Origin: Liolophura sinensis
Taxonomy: Eukaryota > Mollusca > Polyplacophora > Chitonida > Chitonidae
NCBI RefSeq assembly: GCF_032854445.1
Contig: NC_088302.1
Span: forward strand, 35,096,191-35,160,190
Length of the DNA: 64,000 nucleotides
Direction of reading: 5' to 3'
Below are positions 49,201-61,003 of the stretch, one piece after another. A model generated the notes under the pieces. It had not been told where the DNA came from. It did no database searches and saw only the letters and a program-made list of their open reading frames with translations. A program made the position numbers and the translations under genes. The stretch's first letter is position 1. Each line of letters starts with the position of its first letter.

Positions 49201-50488
49201 TGCGGATATACGCTGGGGTAACCTCTGCAGCATAACCTATGCAGATATACGCTGGGGTAACCTCTGCAGCATGAACAATGCAGATATATGCTGGGGTAAC
49301 CTCTGCAGCATGAACAATGCAGATATACGCTGGGGTAACCTCTGCAGCATGGACAATGCAGATATACGCTGGGGTAACCTCCGCAGCATGAACAAATCCG
49401 TCAACTTCTGTCCAGCAGTATCATTGTCTTACCTCTCGAATCTTTGTCTTCATGGTTTTCCTTTAGGTTATCCAGCAATGTGCTAAGATTTGCAGAATGA
49501 GATTTACGCTTCAGCATTTTTAAAACTCTTTTCCCTCTTTTGACTTGAGTAGTTTCTGAAATGAGAAAACCGTTAATTTATTTATTTATTTGATTGGTGT
49601 TTTACGCCGTACTCAAGAATATCTCACTTATACGACGGCGGCCAGCATTATGGTGGGTGAAAACCGGGCACAGCCTGGGGAAAACCCACGACCATCCGCA
49701 GGTTGCTGCAGACCTTCCCACGTACGGCCGGAGAGGAAGCCAGCATGAGCTGGACTTGAACTCACAGCGACCGCACTGGTGAAAAGCTCCTGAGTCATTA
49801 CGCTGCGCTGGCGCGATAACCAACTGAGCCACGGAGGCCACTCGAAAAACCGTTGACATTTACATAAGGATCTGATTTTCATCTCAGCAGGTGATACCCT
49901 TATGTTACTTTATGGAAAGAAGAACTTTGCTTATTTCAGCAAACTTTAGTGAGACAGAAACAAAGCATGCACCAAATATTAGGTATATTTTATTCAGCCT
50001 ATTTTAAAAACATCATCACATCATCACTGGCATGCCCAGTAAGTAAAACATCACATCATGTTTGGGGAGAACGCCGTTGTCATTGGCCACCAGGAAAACC
50101 TTATCAATATTCAGGCTTGAATTAAAGATGAAGAAAATCAAGACTTAAATAAAGCAAATAGTGACTTCTGACGAAATAAAGGAAATAATGACTCAGGGAC
50201 TAACTAAAGTAAATCCTCGCTCACAGACTAAATAAAGCAAATACTGACTCCCAGACTAAATAAAGTAAATACTGACTCCGAGACTAAGTAAATAAATACT
50301 GACCTACAGACCAAATAAAGAAAATACTGACCTTTGGGCACACATATCTGGCATCCTAAGTTCATAGCCTGGAGCTTAGACAGGGCAATCTTCTGGAGGG
50401 CCAGTCGTTCCTTCTCCGAAAGCTGCAGCAAAGTTGTGCCCCTTAGGGTCACCCTCCGGCCACTCATACTACACCATGTGCACGACCC
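34173..50488 (-). CDS. ARHGAP6: Rho GTPase-activating protein, ARHGAP6-like, 11 downstream exons (5' partial)
   Basis: Stimulates GTP hydrolysis on a Rho-family GTPase (RhoA for the vertebrate protein). Exons: 50488-50332, 49555-49433, 43898-43778, 43358-43271, 42855-42675, 40583-40528, 40205-40055, 39743-39592, 36168-35985, 35533-35443 (or 35540-35443), 35010-34173; phases agree throughout. N-terminal block [14 protein letters not shown], then [14 protein letters not shown]. The RhoGAP domain spans 42720-35985, with arginine finger [10 protein letters not shown] (Arg at 40560-40558), [19 protein letters not shown], and [21 protein letters not shown] long Ser/Pro-rich tail ends [17 protein letters not shown] then ETLV, a class I PDZ ligand; the tail and the TWxSMSGR block match vertebrate ARHGAP6. 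The first exon at 50488 begins in mid-frame at an acceptor, so N-terminal coding is missing. Confidence 0.92.
36732..36885 (+). mobile_element. SINE family A, body and tail
   Basis: TATGTGGGAAGGTCTGGCAG, TTTCCTCTCACCATAATGCT, GTGAAATATTCTTGAGTACA, ending in AATGAAATAAATAAATTAAT. Located in the ARHGAP6 intron 36169-39591. Confidence 0.85.
39146..39265 (-). mobile_element. SINE family B-like fragment
   Basis: GTGCTGCCTCACTGGAGCAC, CACCCCACTCAGCCATATTA and AGCCAACCAGTATC match the family-B interior at 20150-20250. Both ends are lost. Confidence 0.5.
42019..42093 (-). CDS. Speculative alternative first exon in an ARHGAP6 intron
   Basis: On the minus strand ATG at 42093 opens 25 codons ([19 protein letters not shown], then IYGKLQ) ending exactly at a CAG|GTAAAT donor (42019/42018). 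The ending phase (0) does not fit the next ARHGAP6 exon 40583-40528 but would fit 40205-40055. No family recognised; it may be chance. Confidence 0.15.
43219..43258. repeat. (AT)n microsatellite
   Basis: About 20 AT dinucleotides with one AAAATAT interruption, 13 bp from the ARHGAP6 donor at 43270. Confidence 0.95.
43595..43685. repeat. Short GC-rich tandem repeat (~20 bp unit)
   Basis: GTGCTGTATGCACGGGTG and variants (GCGCTGTATGCACGGGTATG, GTGTGCTGTATTCACGGGTG) repeat about four times in an ARHGAP6 intron. Confidence 0.75.
46934..47046 (-). mobile_element. 5'-truncated SINE family B with 13-bp target duplication
   Basis: GTGAGTGAGTGCGTGGGG then TTTAACGTCGTACTCAACAA through TCCTTGTTGCAGGA is only the 3' ~113 bp of family B. 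It is flanked by perfect direct repeats CGGCACCTTGTGA at 46921-46933 and 47047-47059, the signature of target-primed insertion. Confidence 0.9.
49115..49395. repeat. 39-bp minisatellite, seven units, next to an ARHGAP6 exon
   Basis: ATGAACAATGCAGATATACG then CTGGGGTAACCTCTGCAGC repeats exactly seven times from 49115 to 49387 with few substitutions. The 39-bp period keeps a + strand frame of 125 codons open (units of 13 codons, [13 protein letters not shown]), but no upstream or downstream coding evidence supports a gene. The array ends about 40 bp from the end of ARHGAP6 exon 49555-49433. Confidence 0.92.
49575..49845 (-). mobile_element. Full-length SINE family A abutting an ARHGAP6 3' splice site
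   Basis: The minus strand has the tRNA-like head (the complement reads CTGCGCTGGCGCGATAACCA then ACTGAGCCACGGAGGCC), B box, body and a CAATCAAATAAATAAATAAA tail. Direct repeats AAAACCGTT at 49566-49574 and 49846-49854 fit a target duplication. It has the same orientation as ARHGAP6, and its tail lies only about 18 bp from the acceptor at 49556. Confidence 0.92.
50155..50331 (-). repeat. 28-bp minisatellite starting at an ARHGAP6 splice donor
   Basis: About six and a half 27-28 bp units run directly from the exon end at 50332. On the minus strand each unit begins with the 5' splice site sequence GTCAGTATTT or a variant (GTCATTATTT, GTCACTATTT) and continues CTTTATTTAGTCTG. Confidence 0.92.
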
Positions 50489-51187
50489 CTGAAACAAGAA
50501 CAAACTCTCGTAAAATAATCACAACCAGTTGAGAATAAAACAATCATTCCAAACTCTAAACAATTGTATGTATAGCTGACAATCATCCTAAGGCTTATGG
50601 AACCATACAGTTGTATTGCAACACCTCCTACATGCGCCTTCGCAAGAAGGTTACTTTCTAGGACGATTTTTATATTATTTTTATTTTATATTATAAGTGA
50701 AGAATTCAAAAGTTTTGGGCCAAAAAAAATATTTTTGCACGTGATCATAATTTAAATATTCGTTGAAAACATACGTATGTTTCCTTGACATCCCTGATAT
50801 ATTCGGACATTTATCTTCCTCAAGCTGGTCTGGAAAGGCAGGAATCAAAAGTGTAATTTTGCGGCTAGTTTTAGAACTGATTTTATTTGCCTTCATATTT
50901 AGCATTTCCGCGCAAGGTTATCTAGTACTAGGTTATAAGTTGACATGGTATGTCGTGACAAAAATGGTGATAGCTTCACAGTAAAACAACTTTACCTCGC
51001 ATCTGTATACATTTACATTCAACGCATGTGATAATAATCTGATTATATTGTGGGTGAGGGTATGGACTTAAGTGCGTCTTATAGGAGATTATCAGCTAAG
51101 ACAATCAGCAAATGATCTGACTAATAAACACTCAGATTATCTGTAATCCTTTCGAAAATAATCAATCACATGACCACATGATCGATC

Positions 51188-51213
51188 TATATATATATAT
51201 ATATATATATATT
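51188..51213. repeat. (TA)n microsatellite
   Basis: Uninterrupted TA run of about 13 repeats. Confidence 0.9.
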
Positions 51214-54192
51214 AAATATTGAGATCAGTATATGAGAAAAACATCCGTCAGCACTCCTGTCTAATCCAACCCCATACAAGTCACACAATCGGGATAAAGG
51301 TCAAGGAATAAAGCACTTTGATGTATGGATATTTTCTTAAATTAGAACCTGGACGCAATATCTTTTCGAAATACAGCAAACTGCAAAGTGGATATCGGCT
51401 ATTGAAAAGTATCATCTCCATGGATCTTTTGGGTCTGTTTTTTCGTTTGCACATCTATTTTTGTTGATATTTGCATCTTTACACGCAGCTCATCATCGGA
51501 TATAGTCAATGCTCTCGCCAATGTAAAGGTTTACTTAGCTGGTTTAAATCCAGATGCTTTTTTTTTCACCTCGAAACCTTTATCAAAAGATGGGGGTGTT
51601 GAGGGATGGTGTGGGGGCGAGGATGAAGTGTCCAGGGTTGACTCAAAATGTTACAGAGTTACAAATCACCAGGAAGATTAAATAAATATCTGTTTTTCGT
51701 TCTTTTGGTACGGAAAGTGAGGCATCTTCCACCCCCGTCCTTTGCAAAGGTTAGAGAGCCATTTTAAAAAGAGTCTTCAGTAAATGAATATGACTCGTAC
51801 CGTAAATCACCATTTTGCCCACAAACTAATCACCCTGCTGTTTGAACTCTAGCACGAAACGCAGTAACAAAAATAACGTGAAGTGATATGTTGCAGACTG
51901 CATGATAGATAATCACATAAAATATTATATGATTTTTCATTAATTTAGTATAGAGCAAGGTGATTACAGTTTGGTGAAAAATTCCACGAAATTCTAGGTT
52001 ATTTACACTGTGTATCATGGACATGGGATGATGCGCTGAAATTGTACTGAATGCAACCAGTTGAGGAATTTATTCAGTATTACTGGATCTTAAATCGTAA
52101 TTTTTTTTTTATAGATTTCTGTTATTTTTTGATGATATAAATAGTATGAATTAATTATGGGTCTATTATAAATGATGACCGCGTGATCTAAAACAAAATT
52201 CTTTAATATATATATACACACGTACAGAGAGAAAGAGAGAGATAAAGTGGTCATAATTGAGAGTTCGAACACGAAACATTTCAAAAGTGTCATCGTAATA
52301 AAATATCTCCAACTATGCAGAATAAGTCGTATATAAATAGGAGGGACATATATTTAGCATTTCGTGTCACATACCGTTAGGAATGATATTAAACTTTCTG
52401 GTCATTCGGAAAGCCTGTTTTATGACTTTTGTTTTTTCATCAAGGACAGGTATAGGCTGTATTATTGCTTTGATATCATGAACTAGCCGTTATGGCCTAT
52501 GGTCAGTGTACACAGGCCTGGCAGGTGCAAGCAGCTAAGAGTATACTGTGTTTGACCCAAAATTTCGTTTATGACTAAGTTGTACAGTTTGACAAAAATC
52601 AAATCTGATTTTGGTCAAATGTATACAACATGAACAATACGAGTTACAGCCCAGAAGTAATATTTTATGACCTTTATTTCTGTCTAAAAAGAAGCTTGGA
52701 GAGAGGGGGGGAGGGGCATTTTTTAGGTCAAGAGTGTGATACCTGAAGAACAATGAGAATCTAACCACGTACACGATACGGGCCATAAACCCCGCACAGG
52801 CGCCCAGTGAGATAATTTATTCAAAGCCAAAGGTTGAAGACAACTGCAGACAATAAATATGGTAATTATATTTTGGTAATTAATTACTTTTTTCCGACTT
52901 ACCGTGAATGTGGCCATGTGGAATCTAACACAGTGGTGACTGCTATATTATGGATATGTTTTGAACATTTACATATTCATATATGCATAGAATTAACAGA
53001 ATTAATGGTGGTTTGTTTCGGATAATTAAAGACCTTTGTTGATTTGTTGACCTTTATTATCATAGCGACATCAATACGACCGTGTTCATTCACAAATTTG
53101 GTCAACATCCTACACGACTGATTTATCCTCTACTTTTCCGCTTTCTCTGGAGCCTTTTGTATTGTAGTACAATAGGCTCTTGTGCATATTTCTTTCTTTG
53201 ATTAGTGTTCATCACGCTTTGTCCAACAACATACCATTTAGATGAAGGGGCTCATTATTTTGGATGGAACACGCGACATGGTCCAAATCTAGTGATGGAG
53301 AGCTGGATGCAGTCTACAGGCCACTTGAATGGCGATGGCCAGCAATAATTGTACCACACTATAAACCGACAGTTCTAATTTAAATGGCTAATTTAAACGC
53401 TATTTAGGCTGCTTTGAGTTTATGTGTAAAACTCTGACATACAAGATAATTCCACTGATAGGACGAATAAGGCAACGGACGTACTTAAGTGGGAAAAAAT
53501 CTCATGGAAACAAAGTCACACAGGATTAAAAATCTGATAATCAAAACTACACAAAACATTCAGATGAACGGACAGAGACTAGTATCGAACCCATTGCCTC
53601 ACTGATACATTTGTGAGTTCCACTGAACGAGTGCAAGCGAATTTGCGTATTTGGAGACAGATTCAGTAAAGGGCAAGACTCATGGGTTGCTTTGACTGAC
53701 GTATGCTTATGTACCATTCATTCACAATGAACTTTTTTAAAGGGGATTCACGACCTATTTTATAGGCCTTCGTAATTTTATAACTACAAGGTGACCCTGT
53801 TGAGGTAAAGGTTTCCTACCAAACGAACGCGAAGAGCTTGGGTTTCTCTCAGTGATGTGCAGGGTGAATTAATCTGTCCTGTCGTGTGCATGGTATGCTT
53901 GCGTGCTAACTTAAAAGCCTTTCTAAACTATGACATACCTGTTCTCTTAGTCAACACGGTGGTTCATTTAACAGGTTAGAATGACTCAAAGAGATCAGCA
54001 CAAAGCATGCGTGAACAAGGGAAATGAATTAAGCACACACACGCGTGACAAGTGTAACGTTAGACGCTTTATTAGAGATAGTATTGAATGCATAGTGAGA
54101 CTAGAGCTATCAGATTACAACCTTGGCATAAAGGAATCAAAACTACTTGAGGTCACGTTGTCTACAAATTATTTGAGAAATTATCCTTTATT

Positions 54193-54315
54193 GTTTCTTT
54201 ATTTGAGTTTTACGCCCTACTCAAGAATATTTCATATTATACGACGGTGGCCAGTATAATGGTGGGAGGAAACCGGACAGAGCCCTGAGGAAACCCAAGA
54301 TCATTCGCAGGTTAA
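54193..54315 (-). mobile_element. SINE family A partial copy
   Basis: TTTATTTGAGTTTTACGCCC, TACTCAAGAATATTTCATA, GGTGGCCAGTATAATGGTGG, ending at ATCATTCGCAGGTTA. Confidence 0.85.
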
Positions 54316-54494
54316 CTGTAAATGTATCCTTCAGCAAAATACTCAAAGTTAATTAATGCAATCCATATTTATTACAATCAATATTTACAAAGTGATTAGA
54401 TAACCAATCATAAGTCAATATTTTATACTCATTAGAGCTCTGAAGACGCAATGATTTCGGTTGCTGGCAAAGTCGACTTACGTAAAGATTTAAT

Positions 54495-54727
54495 TTTATT
54501 TATTTATTTACTTGATTGGTGTTTTACGCCGTACTTCAGAATATTTCACTTATACGACGGCGGCCAGCATTATGTTGGGAGGAAACCGGGCAGAGCCCTT
54601 CGGATGGTCGTGGGTAACCCCCGGGCTCTGCCCGTTTTCCTCCCACCATAATGCTGGCCGCAGTCGAATAACTGAAATATTCTTGAGTACAGCATAAAAC
54701 ACCAGACAAATAAACTAACAAATAAAT
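54495..54727. mobile_element. Head-to-head inverted pair of SINE family A 3' halves
   Basis: Left arm (54495-54598) is a minus-strand 3' half from its TTTATTTATTTA tail complement to CCGGGCAGAGCCC. The right arm (54605-54727) is a + strand 3' half from GGATGGTCGTGGGTAACC to the CAAATAAACTAACAAATAAA tail. The arms are long near-perfect complements with almost no loop, so RNA or single-stranded DNA would form a ~100-bp hairpin. Confidence 0.88.
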
Positions 54728-57684
54728 ATTATTGTGCTGTATATGATGACGTGTATGGTTCATATTGAATTGGTTTGTGACACATTTTTCACTATCAGTT
54801 ATAGCTCTCATGCCTGTAACTTTCCCATTGCAGACCATTGGTAATTTTCCCGTAACCAGCCCTGGTGGTGTGCATCAAGTATAAGGAAAAGCCCGATCAT
54901 GATAATCCGGTATTATCCTATAGATAATCCCCATGGCCACGTTGTTTATACATGCATCTATATTTAGGTTAAAGCAGAATCGCGTTAACGAAACCAAAAT
55001 GCTGTGGATGGAAAAAAACTGCAGCAATATATCACGGCATAAACATATATACAGTGTGCTAATGCGCATGCCTGCCAACAAGTCATTAGTGCCAAGTCGG
55101 TCATATTGTTTGGGGAATTACAGGCAGAAGTACACATTGTTCACATTGTTTAAAACTGGGTTAAACTATTCTATCCGTCGTCATTCACAATGATTTATAT
55201 AACACAAAAAACTCATGGTCATCTAAGGTAAACAATGCACTGCCTAAATGATGGGAAGTCGAGGAATAAAACTTATCCATGACAACCTAGGCTAAACATG
55301 ACACATGCAGAATAGACGCAAAAATACGTGATGTGGATAACTATAAAAATAGGAAATTATGTTTCTTGTTTTCTGGAATGTGTCACTGGTAGAGAAAGTG
55401 CCTACCTCTAACACATTGAAATAAGAACATTCACAAAGCCTCTTAACGGAGAAAACCACAGGTATTTCACAGGCATATGTAAAAGTGAGACGAGAAGTGG
55501 CTTTGTTGTAAATAAAAGAAAGCCAACTATCATGTCAGCGATTTTTATAAGATTCATTTTCTTCTAAGAAAAGATAATTCCATAGGCGATACACGGAAGA
55601 GCGGATTTCCTTATAACATATGTATCTAACAGGACATCTCTTGATTCTTTGTACAAAAGGGGACAAAAGATAAAATTGTAATTCCTGAAGTTTTCGCAAA
55701 AAAAAAAAAACCACTTTACTGACATTGTATGTTAATAAAGTCCTGACAATGAAATTGTGGATTTGAAACAAAAAAAAAAAAACGGTGGTAAAGGCGGAAG
55801 TAATGTCGTTATGTAGAAATAATGGAGGAAAAGCTAATAGAAAAGACTCGGGAAAAAATGTCAAAAATATCACTAACTAAATTGAAGTAATAAGTTAACA
55901 CAACCCTTACATTAGCATTAATAACACTGATGCAGATCTAATGTCACAAAAATGGGTTTCACATATTTAAGTACTTTTTCTTTCACCAGGTTAACGAGTT
56001 TTTTCTCGCATTATTAATCGAACTAGAACCAAAACATTGATGCAGCCAGCTTACATTGCAGGCCTATGACAACGCCTGCACGTGTATACACGAGAGTTCT
56101 TTAAATGACCCAAAACAGCTTGTGCCATTTGGCAGGAGTTGATGCAGACCAGGTGCACGGCGCTCATGTTGTAGGCTGTGTATAGGTTGCTGTAGTCGAC
56201 ACAGCCTGAACGTCGCCTGTAAACCTTTCTTTAAGGTTACCAGTAAGTGGTAAAACAAACAAGTGGTTAACAGAGAGTTAAAAACTGTCTACCTGGCTCA
56301 AACATAACCGATGCTTCAAAAAGCTGTTCAACATTTGCTATCCAAACAGCCGCCGGGTGTGTATGTGGAGTGTACACATGCTATATATGCATTTTGCATG
56401 CGAAGGTATTTACCGGTGCCATATATTCCCTTGTCAGATACACGCACATTGTCCACGAGAGTGCTAAACACGGGGGTATACAACGGATTAGACTATGCTC
56501 ACAACTGAAGAAAAACCTACAAACCTATCGTTCCGTTGTGCATGCAATCGTGCTTAAGAAACTTCTCTTAAGTGAATTCATTAAATACGTTATACGACTA
56601 AGTTGGAACTAGACACAATACAATAATGGCACTGCAATAATGGCAGTTGAAAACAGACACAATACAATACATTAATGGCGCTTCTAAAGTCAATCGCTGT
56701 GTAAATAACTATTGCAAAGATACTGTGACAGGTCCTGTGGGTTGGAGCTCTTAAAAGTCTCTGCCCAACCTCTTCATTTTGTTACCGGTGCAAACGAGGA
56801 GCTATTAAGGAAAAGTAGCCATTGAAACGTAGGGCAAGTTAAGTGTCTTTGGCATGTGAAGGGGTTGACACCATACGGTTTACCGTTGGGCACCTGTTGA
56901 TATAACTGAGGTTGAATAAACCTTGTCAGTCTTTCACTGCCTGTCAGCCTTATCCCATCTCAGGTTCAACCAGCCAAGCCTCCGTAACAAAACAGGTAAT
57001 AGTTCTTTGTGCGCCAATAAAGGCGGCTAAATGGAACGCAAATATTAGTGTTGGAGCTTTAACAGTATCAGTGTCAAGTGAGAATGTGGAAGGAAACAGA
57101 ACGGCATAAACACTGGATATACAAAGTTATTTCAAGTCAATGACTGCCACGGAGCCGTAAGGAATCTTGACAACAATCAAGTCGCAGGAATACAAATATA
57201 CAAATACAAGTAAAGTTCAACCGTGAGGGCAAAAGCGGAATTGTATTGTTACTCACAGGAACGTGGATAATTCGTCTCGATATCAACAAAATATCTCGAG
57301 TATAAGTCACTACTAGCCGACACGTGTTCCGCTGACCAATGTTTTCTAATGTGTAACAACATCAACATGCACTCTATACACAGATAGCTTTGTTATACGG
57401 CCAAACACCTATACATCACGCGTCGGACACAAGCTCTTTCATGTACCGTTAGTTTCAATCAGAGCAGGCAGGTGAAACCTGAAAATACATATCAGAAAAT
57501 TGCAGTTATCATCGCTGGACAAAATGTATACAGGCTCCGATCGGGACAGCTGATATCATTGTTATTGAGAACAGGTCGGAATTCTGCGCTTTGATCTTAA
57601 ATTCAGTTGGATAAAATGTTCAAACCATTTATACGGGTGACTGTAGTTACAATCAACTAATTCCCTACGTGATACATCTGTATG

Positions 57685-57688
<4 letters not shown>

Positions 57689-57728
<40 letters not shown>
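57689..57728. repeat. (TA)n microsatellite
   Basis: About 20 TA repeats preceded by TGTATGTATGTA. Confidence 0.95.
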
Positions 57729-57731
<3 letters not shown>

Positions 57732-60700
57732 CGGGTACTAGCCATGGGGATTGACCAAAAGCATCAATTACACCAAAAGCTATACTCATATTTATTACTT
57801 TAGCATCAATGAAAGTTTGCACAAAGATACTTCGTCCTTCCACAACAAAATTTATCGACAAAAATCTGCAGATCACATATGGCAATAAAATAAACAACGG
57901 CTTATCCCGCCAAAAAATATGTCATGTAAATATCTTCAGACATTAATGGGCAAAACGTCAGCTGGTCAGTGGTTTATATGTTTGATTGTCCACACAGACG
58001 AAACAGGTTAAGTTTTAAGTTTCAACGTGCAACAAAACAACTACATCTAGAAGTCCGCTGACGTATATACTCTGTACTTTTCCATACACGATCTGACATG
58101 TGCACATGTAACTGTATACTTGTAAATATAGATTATTCGCCGATCTCAGAAATCTAAAGCGGATTATGTTTCCTTGCGCAATACTAAGTTGACCATAAGC
58201 CACTAGGACGTGATCCGTCAACATCGATCGAATAGGAGCTTCTCGAGGCCAAAATTTCCTTCCAGGTAATCTTATCAAGACGGAAAGACAGTGTGAAGCA
58301 AGAGTTGGCATCAGTATGACATCCTAAAAGGAGCTTAAGTGAAAAATCACCGTTTTACGCTACATTTTGCAGTATTATATATGTACGTCCATATTGATGG
58401 TTTGCTTGAAAAACTTTTGGTGGCCATTTTGGAAGATGTTTCCATCGCATCCAGTGTTGAAACTACTCCAATCTAGCCTATAGCTGATAATCTCTTATAT
58501 ACAGCGATGGCCTCATCTGCATAGTAGCGATCTTGTTAAGTATATATATAGTATGACACAACACATTCATGGTGAATCTATACGATTATAATACGTAAAT
58601 CAAAGACTATACCTAAAGAATTTATAATAGGGATTTTCCGATAATTTTACTATATATCTTAAATTGATCACTCGTATGTATGCTTTGAGACACTCTCAGG
58701 GACTTTGTTTCCATCAGATGTCTATTTATAAAGACACACCTGAATGTGCACCTGCACTTATCACAGGTAACTTGTTAGAAGACACCGCGTATCTCTGCGG
58801 AGACCAACCCTCTATCTGCAGCATCCGTACCTGTATCGTTAATGGAGCAGAACTTACCCTGTGAGCTTTATGAATCATTAATATCAAACTTCCTCAACAA
58901 GGCGTAATGTATAAATTTGCTATTTATCAGACGTTTTTTGAGTTTAGCTTATAAACGACGCTTTTTGCTTAAATGTTCTCCAACCGAGATGAATCTGCAG
59001 TGTTGATATCTTTGTGATCAAGTAAATATGAATTCCCTGTGTACTTTACTGGAGAGATTTTGCAATTTCTACAATGTGACAACGATTTAGTTCCTGCATA
59101 TAGAGTAGGTCTTCATCCCAGTGTTCAAATTCCAGTGCAGAGTGCGAAATCCACATAATAAATCTTACAAATAAAAGCCATGCAAAAAGTGATAAGACAC
59201 AACGACTGTTCAGTTCAGGGAGGTGTTATCCATTTATAAATACTGCATGTACTGTCTACAACAACAGCTGCGCAACTAACAGGCTTGGGAAACGTGCCTC
59301 CGTCGGTGTTAAATCAGATTCGCGGTTAACCTTTAACCACCACAACGTATATTTGTAGCCAAACGTTAATCCAGTTCTACATATGAAAGACATGAATTTT
59401 AACGCAGAAACAATTTAATTTAAAGAAAGCTAGCTTGCATGGTTCAATATGTAATCCGTGTACCAATAAGGTATGTTTGGTATGCGTTCTTAATCAAAGT
59501 CTTGCCAGGATCTCTCCCGTTTGCATTAATATGGATACATCGCCACGTATTTGAACAAACAATGTTTACATTCTCTCGTACACCGCAAATCTTTGTGTTT
59601 CGTGAACAATGGTGAGGTAGGTATGCATATATACTGTATTCAGTTTTGTGGCGAAGCGTCCCGTTCGAGTTACTTGACCTAAATTCTCTAAGGTATAATT
59701 GTTACTTGAGGTTAGGTTAACATATCTGGGAGTGGGACGCATGATCCGGCCCACCTGGAGTTTAAAACAAAGCAAAAAGCACCCATTAACACCATTTTCT
59801 CCCCATGTATGTCAAAATGCTCGAATTTACCTGGATGCCCAGTTGTTGTCTTCCGACTGCACCCAAATCGGTGCCCAAGGGGGTCTTTTGTTCCGTTATG
59901 TCCGAACATGTGTTTGTCAATGTTATGTATATAAAGAGGTATCAACGTCCGCATTCCAACATGGTGGAGAAAGTTAATTTGTGACAAAAGTCTTAATCTA
60001 AATAAAGTGTAAATGTAACAAATGCCTTGATTAATATAACACAACTCTAAAGTGTGTTATCTTACAGCAAAGGCTTCCTTATTGTCAGCATCGTCAACAC
60101 AGAAATAACCGCGTCGGACTGACTGTAGTGTAGCGTATATCTACATCCCCGAATAAACACAAGGTAAATATTTTTGTACACATGGTAAGTATTACCTTAC
60201 CAGCCGATTGTCTATATATGACACCGGGCATTCCAGCTGTTATAGGCAAGAGTACAAGACAAATAACAGAAATCGTCGATCTCCAGCGTCTTCATATGAA
60301 GAATATATATCGACACTGTTCATCTAATATTTATCTAATCACCCCGAAATAGTTCAGTTTCGAAGATAAGCTGATATTTTGTGTCCTTTATCTGCCCTCG
60401 GTCCAGCCAGCCCGCAAGATCGTCTTCCACTTGAACTTTTGACAGTGGAGAGAGGGGCGGGTGGGGGGGGGGGGTAGAGAACATGAGCACAAAAGTACGA
60501 AAAATGTACACATGGATTGGTGTCGGGTATATGTATACTTAAAATATCTCGGCTATTATGTAACTCTTTCACCCGTGTAACTAAAACCACTTTATCTATG
60601 AACCCATCCGATTCTTACAAACACCACCAGACTATCCTGATAAGATCCAGTTCCAAAACTACGTCGTAAAATTTAACGATCGAATTAATTCGAACAAAAT

Positions 60701-61003
60701 CAGCAGTGACACGATGAGTTCGTTTACAAGTTGCTTATTAGGTCCTTCACGCAGCTATCGGATCACGAAGTCGTTTATCTAATTCATCCTTAGCTGGAAT
60801 GTTGCCGACTTGATTCGATATGTCCTAGGTAGTCTCGGCTTTTCAAGATTCCTTGTTTCAAAACTGCTTCTTTCTGGATTTTGTGTTCTAAGAATAGTTG
60901 CAGCATGCACTGTTCAAGTTGAAATGGTTTGTTTCAAAAATGATTGTTGCAACCTTGCGTGTTTCAGCACTGCTTGGTAAAGAATTGTTGATTTTACCAA
61001 ACT

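Larger units (their letters stand above)
43899..49432. other. Large ARHGAP6 intron
   Basis: 5.5-kb intron between exons 49555-49433 and 43898-43778. It contains degenerate family-A pieces (about 45918-46000 and 47105-47190), the truncated family-B insertion at 46934-47046, and the 39-bp array at 49115-49395. A 79-codon + strand frame at 47472-47711 has no splice context or recognised motif, and I do not call it. Confidence 0.6.

Noticed and set aside
49602-49882. Minus-strand frames of 84-85 codons near 49.7 kb
   Set aside because: They are translations of the full-length family-A SINE; the same peptides appear at other SINE copies (for example 26360-26602 and 54536-54838).
60199-60300. Minus-strand ATG frame before a good GTAAGG donor at about 60199, considered as the ARHGAP6 first exon
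   Set aside because: The ATG-initiated frame meets a stop before the donor, and no residues resemble the ARHGAP6 N-terminus.
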